Assembly (NCBI GenBank): GCA_016650365.1
Contig: JAENVV010000077.1
Location: forward strand, 1-36,553
DNA from: Acidimicrobiia bacterium
GTDB lineage: Bacteria; Actinomycetota; Acidimicrobiia; Spongiisociales; JAENVV01
DNA: 36,553 nt
Reading direction: 5' to 3'
In this document: positions 1 to 8,484 of the stretch, one piece after another
How positions within the stretch are numbered: position 1 is the stretch's first letter
How the letters are laid out: each line of letters begins with the position of its first letter
The notes under the pieces: generated by a model
Seen by the model: only the letters and a program-made list of their open reading frames with translations
The model's database searches: none
Told to the model about the DNA's origin: nothing
Made by a program: the position numbers and the translations under genes

Positions 1-2283
1 ATGGCAGGATCGATCATCGGGGCGGCGGTCAAGCGGGTCGAAGACCCGCGCTTCATCAGAGGCCAGGGCACGTACGTTGCAAACATGCAGATGGATGGTG
101 CCCTCCACCTGGCATTGGTCCGCTCGGAGGTGCCGCACGGCCGGATCGTCGAGATCGACACATCAGGTGTTGCAGAGATGCCCGGGGTCGTCGGCATCTA
201 CACCTCGGCCGACCTCGAAATTCCCGATGATGGACCTGATTACGACTTCCTCCCACACAACAGCGGGCGGAAGATCCTTGCCAAAGAGTTCGTCCGGTTT
301 GTAGGCGAGGTCGTCGTAGCCGTGGTGGCCGAAACCGACCAGCAGGCGTTTGATGCAGCCGGGGCCATCTGGGTCGAATACGACGTCCTCCCGTCGGTGG
401 GCACGGTCCCCGCCGCCATCGCCGACGACGCCCCGCTCGTGTGGCCAGAGGCCGGGTCCAACCAGGTCGCCGACATGCAGGGTCAGCGCATACCCCATTT
501 GTTCGAAGGCGCCGACCACATCATCAAGCACCGGTTCCATAACCAACGCATCGCCGCAGTGCCCCTGGAGCCGAACAATGCCCTCGCCATACCGGACGAC
601 GACGGACTGAAGATCTGGATGGGCAGTCAGCACATCCAGGGCAGCAAGCGGGACCTAGCCAGGGCAACCGGACTCGATAAGACCCGGATCCACGCCATCG
701 TCCCCGATATGGGCGGCGGTTTCGGCGCCAAGTTCGTCACCTATCCCGAACAGCGGTTGTGTGCTGTCCTAGCCATGAAACTGCAGCGTCCGGTCCAGTG
801 GCAGGAGCGCCGGACCGAAAACCTCGCCGCCATGTATCACGGGCGTGGCCAGCACCAGGATGTCGAAATCGGATTCACGAACGATGGGAAAATCGTCGGA
901 CTCCGACTGACCGTCTACAAAGACGTCGGCGCCTACCCGACCTGGGGAGCCGAAGAACCACAGATGACCGTGAAGATGGCCAGCGGGGTCTACGACATCC
1001 CGAAGATCGAAACCGACATCAGACTGATCGCCACCAACACCGCCCCCACCCACGCCTACCGGGGTGCCGGTCGACCTGAGGCAACCGCCATGATCGAACG
1101 GACCATGGACCTGGTGGCTGGTGCTCTCACCATCGACCCGGCCGAGGTGCGACGACGCAATTTCATTCCCAACTCGGCGTTCCCATTCACATCGTCGGCC
1201 GGACAGAACCCGTTCGTCTACGACTCGGGCAACTACGAAGCCACCATGGATCTGGCGCTGGCCAAAGCCGACTACCCGGGGTGGCGGGCTCAACAAGCAC
1301 AACGCCGAACCAACGGTGACCGAAAGCAGATCGGTATAGGTCTGAGCATCTATGTTGAGATCACCGCCCCTTTCTTGGGCGGCGAACAATGCAAGGTCGA
1401 GGTGCACACCGACGGGACGGTCACCGCGTACTCGGGGACGTCTTCACATGGCCAGGGCCACGCCACTGCCTATGCCCAGATCTTGAGCGACCTGATGGGT
1501 ATCCCTTACACCGATATCCGGTTGGTGCAGGGCGACACCAAACTCGTCCCTCGTGGGGGTGGGACCGGTGGATCGCGGTCACTACAACTGGGTGGGAGTG
1601 CCGTGCTCGGCGCCGGCGAAGCTGTTGTCGAACGAGCCAAGGTGATCGTCGCGCGCCAGTTGGAAGCGAGCGCATCGGACATCGTCGTCACCGACCGGGG
1701 AACGCTCGGTGTGGCTGGTGTTCCCGGCGCCGAGATGACCTGGGGCCAGGTAGCCACGATCGTCGTAGATGAGGATCCGGACGCGGCAGGCCTCGAAGCC
1801 GACTTTCGCTTCGAAACCAAAGGTGCCACCTTCCCGTTCGGCGCTCACGTCTGCGTGGTTGAGGTCGACACCGAAACCGGTGAGACCGAGATCTTGAAAA
1901 TGGTGACCTTCGACGACGCAGGGAAAGTCATGAACCCAATTCTCATCCAGGGCCAGGTACACGGTGGAGTTGCCCAAGGTATTGGACAAGCCCTCATCGA
2001 ACAGGTGGTGTACGACGACGAAGGATATTTGCTGTCTGGCAATCTGACGTCGTATCTCATCCCCAGTGCAACGGATGTACCTTCGATCGACGTTACGAAT
2101 CCCCAGACGCCAACGCCTCACAACCCGCTCGGGGTCAAGGGCATCGGCGAAGCGGGCACCATTGGTTCGACGCCGGCGGTTCACAATGCCGTACTGGATG
2201 CCATCCGCCACCTGGGGGTCGACCACATCGATATGCCGCTCACTCCGAACCGGGTGTGGACCGCCCTCCAATCCGCCCGCTAA
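1..2283 (+). CDS. Xanthine dehydrogenase-family molybdopterin-binding subunit (form II CoxL-like)
   Basis: Large catalytic subunit (760 aa) of a molybdenum hydroxylase, which binds the Mo-pterin cytosine dinucleotide cofactor and hydroxylates its substrate with water. The N-terminus has the family's VEDPRF..G opening. The glycine-rich MGGGFGAK segment lies near residue 236. The active-site loop reads AYRGAGR (residues about 352-358), the signature of form II proteins; true CO dehydrogenases (form I) carry AYRCSFR. The C-terminal GIGEAGT (about residues 714-720) holds the expected catalytic Glu. Length is normal for the family. The ATG at base 1 is a plausible true start but the window edge hides any upstream codons and the FAD and 2Fe-2S subunit genes normally next to it. 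The substrate is unknown; calling it CO dehydrogenase would be unsafe. Its stop overlaps by 4 bp the stop of the convergent ATPase gene. Confidence 0.9.
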   Translation: MAGSIIGAAVKRVEDPRFIRGQGTYVANMQMDGALHLALVRSEVPHGRIVEIDTSGVAEMPGVVGIYTSADLEIPDDGPDYDFLPHNSGRKILAKEFVRFVGEVVVAVVAETDQQAFDAAGAIWVEYDVLPSVGTVPAAIADDAPLVWPEAGSNQVADMQGQRIPHLFEGADHIIKHRFHNQRIAAVPLEPNNALAIPDDDGLKIWMGSQHIQGSKRDLARATGLDKTRIHAIVPDMGGGFGAKFVTYPEQRLCAVLAMKLQRPVQWQERRTENLAAMYHGRGQHQDVEIGFTNDGKIVGLRLTVYKDVGAYPTWGAEEPQMTVKMASGVYDIPKIETDIRLIATNTAPTHAYRGAGRPEATAMIERTMDLVAGALTIDPAEVRRRNFIPNSAFPFTSSAGQNPFVYDSGNYEATMDLALAKADYPGWRAQQAQRRTNGDRKQIGIGLSIYVEITAPFLGGEQCKVEVHTDGTVTAYSGTSSHGQGHATAYAQILSDLMGIPYTDIRLVQGDTKLVPRGGGTGGSRSLQLGGSAVLGAGEAVVERAKVIVARQLEASASDIVVTDRGTLGVAGVPGAEMTWGQVATIVVDEDPDAAGLEADFRFETKGATFPFGAHVCVVEVDTETGETEILKMVTFDDAGKVMNPILIQGQVHGGVAQGIGQALIEQVVYDDEGYLLSGNLTSYLIPSATDVPSIDVTNPQTPTPHNPLGVKGIGEAGTIGSTPAVHNAVLDAIRHLGVDHIDMPLTPNRVWTALQSAR

Positions 2284-4925
2284 CCCACATTCCGTCCGAC
2301 ATTACTTGGCGACACCACGATTGGGCCTCCGACCTTTCGACGTTTCAGCAGGTTTACGGCGACGAAACTCACCATCGCCAAGCCCAGACAGGCCAGCCAC
2401 TGAAGCAAAGACAGCGGAACCGTGGAGAAAATGGTGTTTCCAACAGAACTCATAACCACGCCGACGTGCAGCAACACCGACCCGGTCACCCCGATCATCA
2501 ACATACGGTTGTGAGGCGCTCGGTACGTCCAGACCGACAACTCGCCTGACCGGATGTTGTAGACATGGGCCAATTGTGCGAAGACAAGGGTGGTCAACGC
2601 CATCGTTCTGGTCGCTCCCCATTCAAGCTCGAAAACCCACTGTCCCAGTCCATAGGCTCCGAGTACACCAAGGGCGAGCAGCGACGCTTGCCAGAACATG
2701 GTGATCTGGGCGCTTCTTGTGAGGATCCCGCCCCGTTCCGGAGGACCCGCCATCACGTCATCGCCTGGCCGGTCCATACCAAGTCCGATAGCCGGCAGGC
2801 CATCGGTGATCAGGTTGACGTACAGCAGCTGAGTGGCGAGCAGGGGTTCGCCGAGTCCGCCAAGCAGCAAGAACCCGACCACCATGACAAGCACCTCCGA
2901 GATGTTGGCCGATAGAAGGAAGTAGACGACCTTACGGATGTTCCGGTAGATCGTCCGGCCCTGCTCGATCGCCGCCACGATGGTGGCGAAGTTGTCGTCG
3001 GCCAGAACGATGGTGGACGCCTCCCTGGCAACGTCGGTGCCGCTACCCATGGCGACGCCAACGTCGGCCGACCTGAGTGCCGGAGCATCATTGACCCCAT
3101 CACCCGTCATCGCCACGACGGCGCCAGTCTCCTTCCAGGCTTTGACAATCGCCACCTTGTCACCGGGTTCAACCCGGGCGAAGACTCCGATGTTCGTGAT
3201 CTCACTCGACGTCATCTGACGCATCTCGGCGGCCTCGACAACTTGTCTATCGCCGATCAAATCCAGTTCATCGGCGATAGCTCTGGCCGTGGAAGCGTGA
3301 TCCCCGGTCACCATGACCACCTCGACACCGGCAGATCTCGCCTTGGCTACCGCCGCAGAAGCCTCGGGCCGCACCCCGTCGGCGATTCCAACCACGGCCA
3401 CGAGTATGAAGTCTTCTTCGGAGTCTTGCGACGGGAGTTCATCCAAAACCCGATATCCAAAAGCCAAGGTCCGAAGGCCCTGCGCGGCCATCGACTCTGC
3501 GACATCCAGGGCGCTTGCTCGACGACCGTCATCCAGGTCCCGAACGCCATCAACCGATTCGTATCGCGTCGACCGTTCGATCACTTTCTCAGGGGCCCCC
3601 TTGAATGCCATGAGGTATCCGTCATCGAAGCGGTGAATCGTCGTCATTCGCTTACGACCCGAGTCGAACGGGATCTCATCGATGCGGCCGTATCGATCCC
3701 GCAATCGACCAACATCGGTGAGGACCGGGTCAATGGCCTCAATGATGGCCACCTCGGTGGGATCTCCGACGAAACCACCGTCGCCGAGTCGGGCGTCGTT
3801 GCAGAGGCCGGCGATCTGGCCGAATCGCTGAATCCGCGAGTCGCCCCCTGGCAGAGAACCGATCTCGGTATCGAGGTCAGCGAACGAAAGTCGTTTCACC
3901 CGCATTCGGTTCTCGGTGAGCGTTCCTGTCTTGTCCGTCAAGATAACCGTGGTTGCACCGAGCGACTCGACCGCCTTGAGCCGTCGCACGATCGCGTTAC
4001 GAGCCGCCATGGCTTGGACACCGCGGGCCAGAATCACCGTCACCACAGCGGTCAGACCCTCGGGGATGGCGGCGACTGCCAGAGCCACAGCCGATAGGAA
4101 CATGATTTCGGCTGGGTAGCCTCGAAGCATTCCGAGTCCGAAGACTCCAACTGCGATGAGAATCGTCAGAATGCCGATCTTGCGACCCGTCGCGTCAAGT
4201 TCAATCGCCAACGGGGTGGGAGGCTCATCGGCCTGGAGCATGTCGGCAATCTTCCCGAGTTCGGTGGCCCGACCGACCGCCGTGACAACCGCGGTGGCCC
4301 GACCAACCGCCACCGTCGTAGCTCCATAGAGCATCGACGTTCGGTCAGCCAGTGGGCTGGCCTCGAGTACCGGGTCTTCCTGTTTTGCGACCGCCTGTGA
4401 CTCCCCGGTCAGGGCCGATTCATCCACCCGCAGTCGGCTGGCCTTGACTACCCGACAATCGGCCGGAATAGCAGCCCCGGTCTCCACCTCGACAATGTCG
4501 CCAACCACGACTTCCTTGGCCGGGACAACTCGCGGGTTGCCATCTCGAACCACGATTGCTTCAGGAGCGGCCATCGAGGCCAGAGCATCGAGCGCAGATT
4601 CGGCCCGTAACTCCTGCACGAACCCGATCGTGGCGTTGAGGACCACGATCGCCATGATCACGCTGGCATCAATCCACTCATCAACCACGAACCCCGAGAT
4701 AGCCGCTGCCACCAAAAGAACCCACACCAGCACGTCGCGAAATTGATCAACAAGGATCGGAATCGGACCACGGCCCGTGTGAGTCTCAATAACATTCAGC
4801 CCGTAGCGAGCCCGCGAATCGACAACCTGCTGTGCGGTCAGGCCTGACTCGATTTCGATATCCAGTTCGCCGAGGACGGCGTGCACGCTCATGGCGTGCC
4901 AGGGACTGACCATCGTGGCCCTCAT
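2280..4925 (-). CDS. P-type Ca2+-transporting ATPase (P2A, PacL/SERCA-like)
   Basis: Membrane cation pump of 881 aa, full length. Seen in order: an N-terminal cation-ATPase domain, two membrane segments, actuator motif TGES (about residue 173), M4 with IPEGL, the phosphorylation motif DKTGTLT with Asp331, the nucleotide-binding and hinge motifs (TGDGVNDAPAL), and six C-terminal membrane segments. M4 PEGL, M5 SANISEV (Asn and Glu) and M6 VNLITDGLPA (Asn, Thr, Asp) match the Ca2+-coordinating residues of SERCA-type pumps, so Ca2+ export is the best prediction; Mn2+ or Na+ cannot be excluded. The start is uncertain: ATG at 4925, or in-frame ATGs 12 and 33 bp downstream (the latter giving MSVHAVL). 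A TAGGAT hexamer at 4946-4941 on the minus strand could be its -10. It is divergent from the first MFS gene with about 150 bp between them. Confidence 0.92.
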   Translation of the reverse strand: MRATMVSPWHAMSVHAVLGELDIEIESGLTAQQVVDSRARYGLNVIETHTGRGPIPILVDQFRDVLVWVLLVAAAISGFVVDEWIDASVIMAIVVLNATIGFVQELRAESALDALASMAAPEAIVVRDGNPRVVPAKEVVVGDIVEVETGAAIPADCRVVKASRLRVDESALTGESQAVAKQEDPVLEASPLADRTSMLYGATTVAVGRATAVVTAVGRATELGKIADMLQADEPPTPLAIELDATGRKIGILTILIAVGVFGLGMLRGYPAEIMFLSAVALAVAAIPEGLTAVVTVILARGVQAMAARNAIVRRLKAVESLGATTVILTDKTGTLTENRMRVKRLSFADLDTEIGSLPGGDSRIQRFGQIAGLCNDARLGDGGFVGDPTEVAIIEAIDPVLTDVGRLRDRYGRIDEIPFDSGRKRMTTIHRFDDGYLMAFKGAPEKVIERSTRYESVDGVRDLDDGRRASALDVAESMAAQGLRTLAFGYRVLDELPSQDSEEDFILVAVVGIADGVRPEASAAVAKARSAGVEVVMVTGDHASTARAIADELDLIGDRQVVEAAEMRQMTSSEITNIGVFARVEPGDKVAIVKAWKETGAVVAMTGDGVNDAPALRSADVGVAMGSGTDVAREASTIVLADDNFATIVAAIEQGRTIYRNIRKVVYFLLSANISEVLVMVVGFLLLGGLGEPLLATQLLYVNLITDGLPAIGLGMDRPGDDVMAGPPERGGILTRSAQITMFWQASLLALGVLGAYGLGQWVFELEWGATRTMALTTLVFAQLAHVYNIRSGELSVWTYRAPHNRMLMIGVTGSVLLHVGVVMSSVGNTIFSTVPLSLLQWLACLGLAMVSFVAVNLLKRRKVGGPIVVSPSNVGRNVG

Positions 4926-5010
4926 TCTTGCGGGTCTCGGATCCTAATACGCCAACTTACGAGGTCCTATCGCACTTCTATCCGCCCACATCCCCTTGGA
5001 CAGTTGGTAC

Positions 5011-5062
5011 TTGACACGGTGACGCCAAAGTGACATCATCGTGACATCAAAATGACACTCTG
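5011..5062 (+). promoter_or_regulatory. Promoter with four 11-bp direct repeats upstream of MFS exporter 1
   Basis: Four head-to-tail 11-bp units begin at 5019, 5030, 5041 and 5052: GTGACGCCAAA, GTGACATCATC, GTGACATCAAA and ATGACACTCTG. The TGAC core recurs with exact 11-bp phasing, one helical turn, as in sites bound by OmpR/PhoB-family response regulators such as PhoP. A perfect -35 TTGACA lies at 5011-5016, with a weak -10 candidate CATCAT at 5034-5039 (17-bp spacer), so the repeats overlap the promoter. The regulator is not encoded in the window. The repeats are read directly; the regulator class is inferred. Confidence 0.6.
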
Positions 5063-5074
5063 CGAGGTTGAAGA

Positions 5075-6361
5075 ATGAAAACGTTCACAACGGTTTGGTC
5101 CGGCCAGGTGGTCTCACAGGTCGGATCTTCGATGACCGGCTTCGCACTGTCGATCTTTGTGTACCAGATATCCGGGTCGGTTACCCAGCTTGCCATGGTT
5201 CTCCTGGCCGCCAGCGTGCCCGCGGTGATTCTGGCTCCAGTCGCCGGAGTTTGGGTCGACCGAATCGACCGCCGTCTCATCATGATGGTTTCCGATGGAA
5301 TCGCCGGACTCGGATCAGTAGCCCTGCTGCTCGTTGCGTGGCAGTCCGAGCTGACGTTCTGGCCCATGCTTATTGTTGCCGCGTTCGGATCGGCGTCCGG
5401 GGCGTTTCAAGAGCCTGCCTATCGAGCCTCGATTGTGACTCTCGTTCCCAAGGAGAAACTCGGCAGAGCAAACGGCATGATCGAAATGGGCCCGGCACTC
5501 GGAACTCTCCTCGCCCCGGCTGTGGCCGGAGTCATCCTCCTGACCTTCGGAATCGAAGCCGTTCTCGCGATCGACGTCATCACATTCCTCGTAGCCGTCA
5601 GCATGCTCGCGGTGGTTCGATTCCCGCAGCTCGCTTCCATGGCCGACGCCCGCCAGGAAAAGATGCGATCCCAAATTGCCGATGGCTTCAACTACCTACG
5701 CCAACGAGGCGGGCTGCTCGGTCTACTTTCGATTGCGGCGGTTCTGAACTTCTTTCTGGTGTTCGCCAACGTGTTGTGGCTGCCAATCTTTCTCGGTTTC
5801 GGCAACGAGGCCCAGGTTGGCTACGCCATGACGAGCGTGGGCGTGGCCATGGTCGCCGGATCGGTGGTCATGAGCGCCTGGGGTGGACCCCGCCGTCTCG
5901 TTCGCACGTTCCTTGGGTTGATAGCTGCCACCGGCCTCATGCTGAGCGCATCGGGAGTCCGACCCTCGTTCTGGGTAGTCGGTGGCGCCATGTTCGCCAT
6001 GATGTTCACTGTTCCCATTATCAACGGTATCTCCCAGACACTCTGGCAAAGGAAGGTCGACGCCGAGATTCAAGGTCGGGTGTTCTCGACCAGGAGAATG
6101 ATCGCTTCCATCGCCTCCCCGATCGCCTTTCTCCTGGCGGGACCGCTCGCCGACGGCGTTTTCGAACCACTCCTCGTCGAAGGAGGCGGCTTGGCCGGCA
6201 GCGTTGGTCAGATCATCGGGGTCGGCGTTGGTCGCGGAAGTGCCTTTCTGATCATCCTCGCCGGGTTGGGCGTGACCCTGACCGCGGCGGCGGCCTGGTT
6301 GATACCCGCCATCAGAAACATCGAGTCCGAGATCCCTGACGCCGTTCTAGAAACCGTCTAA
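5075..6361 (+). CDS. MFS transporter 1 (EntS-like exporter family)
   Basis: Twelve-helix major facilitator protein of 428 aa, likely an exporter of a small lipophilic or siderophore-like molecule. It opens with the family's SGQVVSQVGSSMTGFAL segment (cytoplasmic end of helix 1). The loop between helices 2 and 3 has GVWVDRIDRRLIM, the MFS motif A, and FQEPAYRAS / GRANGMIEMGPALGTLLAP in helices 4-5 match the MFS_3/EntS-like group. The start at 5075 is supported by GAGG at 5064-5067, 7 nt before the ATG. It is followed after 111 bp by a close paralogue of identical length. Substrate unknown. Confidence 0.9.
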   Translation: MKTFTTVWSGQVVSQVGSSMTGFALSIFVYQISGSVTQLAMVLLAASVPAVILAPVAGVWVDRIDRRLIMMVSDGIAGLGSVALLLVAWQSELTFWPMLIVAAFGSASGAFQEPAYRASIVTLVPKEKLGRANGMIEMGPALGTLLAPAVAGVILLTFGIEAVLAIDVITFLVAVSMLAVVRFPQLASMADARQEKMRSQIADGFNYLRQRGGLLGLLSIAAVLNFFLVFANVLWLPIFLGFGNEAQVGYAMTSVGVAMVAGSVVMSAWGGPRRLVRTFLGLIAATGLMLSASGVRPSFWVVGGAMFAMMFTVPIINGISQTLWQRKVDAEIQGRVFSTRRMIASIASPIAFLLAGPLADGVFEPLLVEGGGLAGSVGQIIGVGVGRGSAFLIILAGLGVTLTAAAAWLIPAIRNIESEIPDAVLETV

Positions 6362-6432
6362 AGGAAGACCGATTCCATAAGGGAAGCCAGATCGAACCAC
6401 AAAAAAGGCAGTTGACAGATCATCCGGCGACC

Positions 6433-6450
6433 GACCACCCTGGAGTGGTC
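6433..6450. promoter_or_regulatory. Inverted repeat upstream of MFS exporter 2 (operator candidate)
   Basis: A perfect 6-bp inverted repeat, GACCAC and GTGGTC separated by 6 bp, lies 22 bp before the second MFS start. A TTGACA hexamer occurs at 6412-6417, but no good -10 was seen 17 bp after it. This differs from the 11-bp direct repeats before the first paralogue, so the two genes may be controlled differently. Confidence 0.3.
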
Positions 6451-6472
6451 TCGACAGCCTGGTCTGGAGAAC

Positions 6473-7759
6473 ATGAAGACCTTCGTAACGGTGTGGGCAG
6501 GTCAGGTGGTTTCGCAAGTCGCCTCCGCCATGGTCAGCTTCGCACTGGCGATCTACGTTTTTCAGATCTCGGGATCAGCCACCCAACTGTCGATGGTTCT
6601 CCTGGCGGCCAGCGTACCCGGACTACTCATCGCCCCGATCGCCGGAGCCTGGGTGGATCGCCTCGACCGGCGGACCGTGATGGCCGTGGCCGATTCCATC
6701 GCAGGTCTCGGTTCGGTAAGTCTCCTCGTCGTCGCCAGACAATCTGAACTCACGTTGGGACCCATCGTTGTCGTCGCCATGGTCTTGTCTTTCGCCGGGG
6801 CCTTTCAGGAACCTGCCTACCGAGCCTCGATCGTCACCCTGGTCCCCAAAGAAAACCTCGGCCGAGCCAACGGCATGATCGAAATGGGACCGGCCCTGGG
6901 AACATTGTTTGCACCCGCCTTCGCCGGCGCCATCCTGCTGCTTGCGGGCATCGAAGCCGTCCTGCTTATCGATGTCATCACGTTCCTGGTGGCGGTTGCT
7001 GCCCTGGCGCTCGTCCGGTTCCCGCAACTAAAGCCATCCGACCAGACGGAACCAACCCGCCTCAGGGCCGAAATCATCGAAGGGATGGCATACCTGCGCG
7101 AGCGTGGAGCCTTGCTCGGCTTACTCACGATGACCGCCCTGCTCAACTTCTTCCTCTCCTTCGTCAACTTGCTCTGGTTGCCGGTATTTCTCGGGTTCGC
7201 CAACGAAGCACAAGTCGGGTTGATCATGACGTTCTCCGGGGTGGCATTGGTGGCCGGGTCGGTTGTGATGAGTGCGTGGGGAGGGCCAGAACACTTGCTG
7301 AGAACCATGATCGGAATCATGATCTTCGGTGGCTTGGCGCTGAGCCTGACCGGGGCACGCCCGTCGATCTGGTTCACGGGTATCGCCATGTTCGTGTTTA
7401 TGTTCTTCACACCCCTCGTCAACGGCATATCGCAGACACTTTGGCAACGCAAGGTCGACGCCAAGATTCAGGGCCGGGTCTTTTCAACCAGGCGAATGAT
7501 CGGGACGATCGCGGCGCCATTGGGCTTGCTGCTGGCCGGGCCATTGGCTGACGGCATGTTCGAACCCTTCCTCCTTGAAGGTGGTCCGCTCGTCGATTCG
7601 GTCGGGCAGATCGTTGGGGTTGGGACCGGGCGAGGCAGTGCTCTGCTGGTCATCCTCGCCGGAGTGGGCGTCAGCCTCACCGCGCTGACGGCCTGGCTCG
7701 TGCCCACCGTTCGCAACATCGAAACCGGCATCCCCGACGCTGTTGTCGACCTCGCCTAG
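6473..7759 (+). CDS. MFS transporter 2 (paralogue of the preceding gene)
   Basis: Second 12-helix MFS exporter, 428 aa, exactly the length of its upstream neighbour and colinear along its whole length. Shared blocks include GRANGMIEMGPALGTL, the motif A loop (GAWVDRLDRRTVM here), FLGFANEAQVG, NGISQTLWQRKVDA, KIQGRVFSTRRMIG, and the C-terminal VRNIETGIPDAV. This is a tandem duplication that has diverged mainly in the membrane helices. GGAG lies just upstream of the ATG (ctggagaacATG). Two copies side by side could form separate homo-oligomers, act as a pair, or have diverged in substrate; sequence alone does not decide. Confidence 0.9.
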   Translation: MKTFVTVWAGQVVSQVASAMVSFALAIYVFQISGSATQLSMVLLAASVPGLLIAPIAGAWVDRLDRRTVMAVADSIAGLGSVSLLVVARQSELTLGPIVVVAMVLSFAGAFQEPAYRASIVTLVPKENLGRANGMIEMGPALGTLFAPAFAGAILLLAGIEAVLLIDVITFLVAVAALALVRFPQLKPSDQTEPTRLRAEIIEGMAYLRERGALLGLLTMTALLNFFLSFVNLLWLPVFLGFANEAQVGLIMTFSGVALVAGSVVMSAWGGPEHLLRTMIGIMIFGGLALSLTGARPSIWFTGIAMFVFMFFTPLVNGISQTLWQRKVDAKIQGRVFSTRRMIGTIAAPLGLLLAGPLADGMFEPFLLEGGPLVDSVGQIVGVGTGRGSALLVILAGVGVSLTALTAWLVPTVRNIETGIPDAVVDLA

Positions 7760-7934
7760 TCCAGAGTTCGGTCGTCGGTTCGAATCGCTCTGCCGCGACT
7801 GAAGATCGACCTATAGACTCTGCGCTCCAGTCAGAGCCTCGCCTCGAGGTGGCAGTGGCGGGCCAGGTCGAGCGATTCACAAACTGTCAGGATTTGCTGG
7901 GGGGCGGACAGTTAACGGCTGAACAGGAGGAACG

Positions 7935-8484
7935 ATGACTCCCCCTCAGACGAGCGGTTCACCGAGTTTTATGAACACCACTATGCCAACGTCCTGGCGT
8001 ACTGCGGTCGGCGCTTGAATCGTGCTGAGGCCGAAGAGGTAGCCAACGAAGTTTTTGTGGTGCTCTGGCGGCGGATCGACCAGTTCGACCAGGAGGAACC
8101 ACTCGCCTGGCTGTACAGCGTGGCGTACAAGTCCGTTGCCAACCGTTACCGCGGTGAAAAGCGAAGAGTCCGTCTGCGCGACCGGCTCTTCTCCGTCCCC
8201 GTCGGAGACCAATGCGTCCCGAAGATATCGTCGTACGCCGCGAGCAAGATCGACTGATCGTGGAAGCGATCACCAGACTGCGCCCGATGGACCAACAAGT
8301 CCTACGGCTCGCCGCGTGGGAAGGACTGCCCGCTTCTGGTATCGCGAAAGTGATTGGATGTTCGCCGGCCGCGGCCGAGCAACGTCTCCACCGCGCCAAG
8401 AAACGGCTAGCCAAAGTCGTGTCGCCTTCCTTCGCCAGTGTCCCCTTTCCTACCTCGCAAGTTGAAGTCGGAGAACAGTCATGA
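7935..8484 (+). pseudogene. ECF-type RNA polymerase sigma factor, split by two -1 frameshifts
   Basis: The parts make a complete extracytoplasmic-function sigma factor of about 183 aa, but no single frame encodes it. A strong Shine-Dalgarno (caggaggaacgATG) points to ATG 7935, which reads only 27 codons in its own frame. Sigma region 2 (starting DERFTEFYEHHYANVLAYCGRRL) is in the -1 frame from about 7949, and that frame has no ATG, GTG or TTG before the TTG at 8015. Region 4 (RLRPMDQQVLRLAAWEGLPASG..IGCSPAAAEQRLHRAKKRL) is a further -1 from about 8201. Adding one C to the C5 run (7941-7945) and one to the C4 run (8197-8200) restores the whole reading frame. It could be a pseudogene, consensus errors in C runs, or ribosomal slippage. 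The last codons overlap the next gene as ATGA. Confidence 0.8.

Noticed and set aside
1-2283. Annotation of the molybdenum enzyme as carbon-monoxide dehydrogenase
   Set aside because: The active-site loop is AYRGAGR rather than AYRCSFR, so CO oxidation is not supported.
3243-4097. Plus-strand open frame of 284 codons inside the P-type ATPase
   Set aside because: It is antisense to conserved ATPase motifs including the DKTGTLT region; its sequence has no protein-like features.
5068-6339. Plus-strand open frame of 423 codons overlapping MFS gene 1
   Set aside because: Arg/His-rich shadow frame of a clear 12-helix transporter; no SD or recognisable domain.
7774-7786. GGTTCGAATC resembling a tRNA T-loop
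   Set aside because: The flanking bases do not form a T-stem and no acceptor, D or anticodon arms fit upstream.
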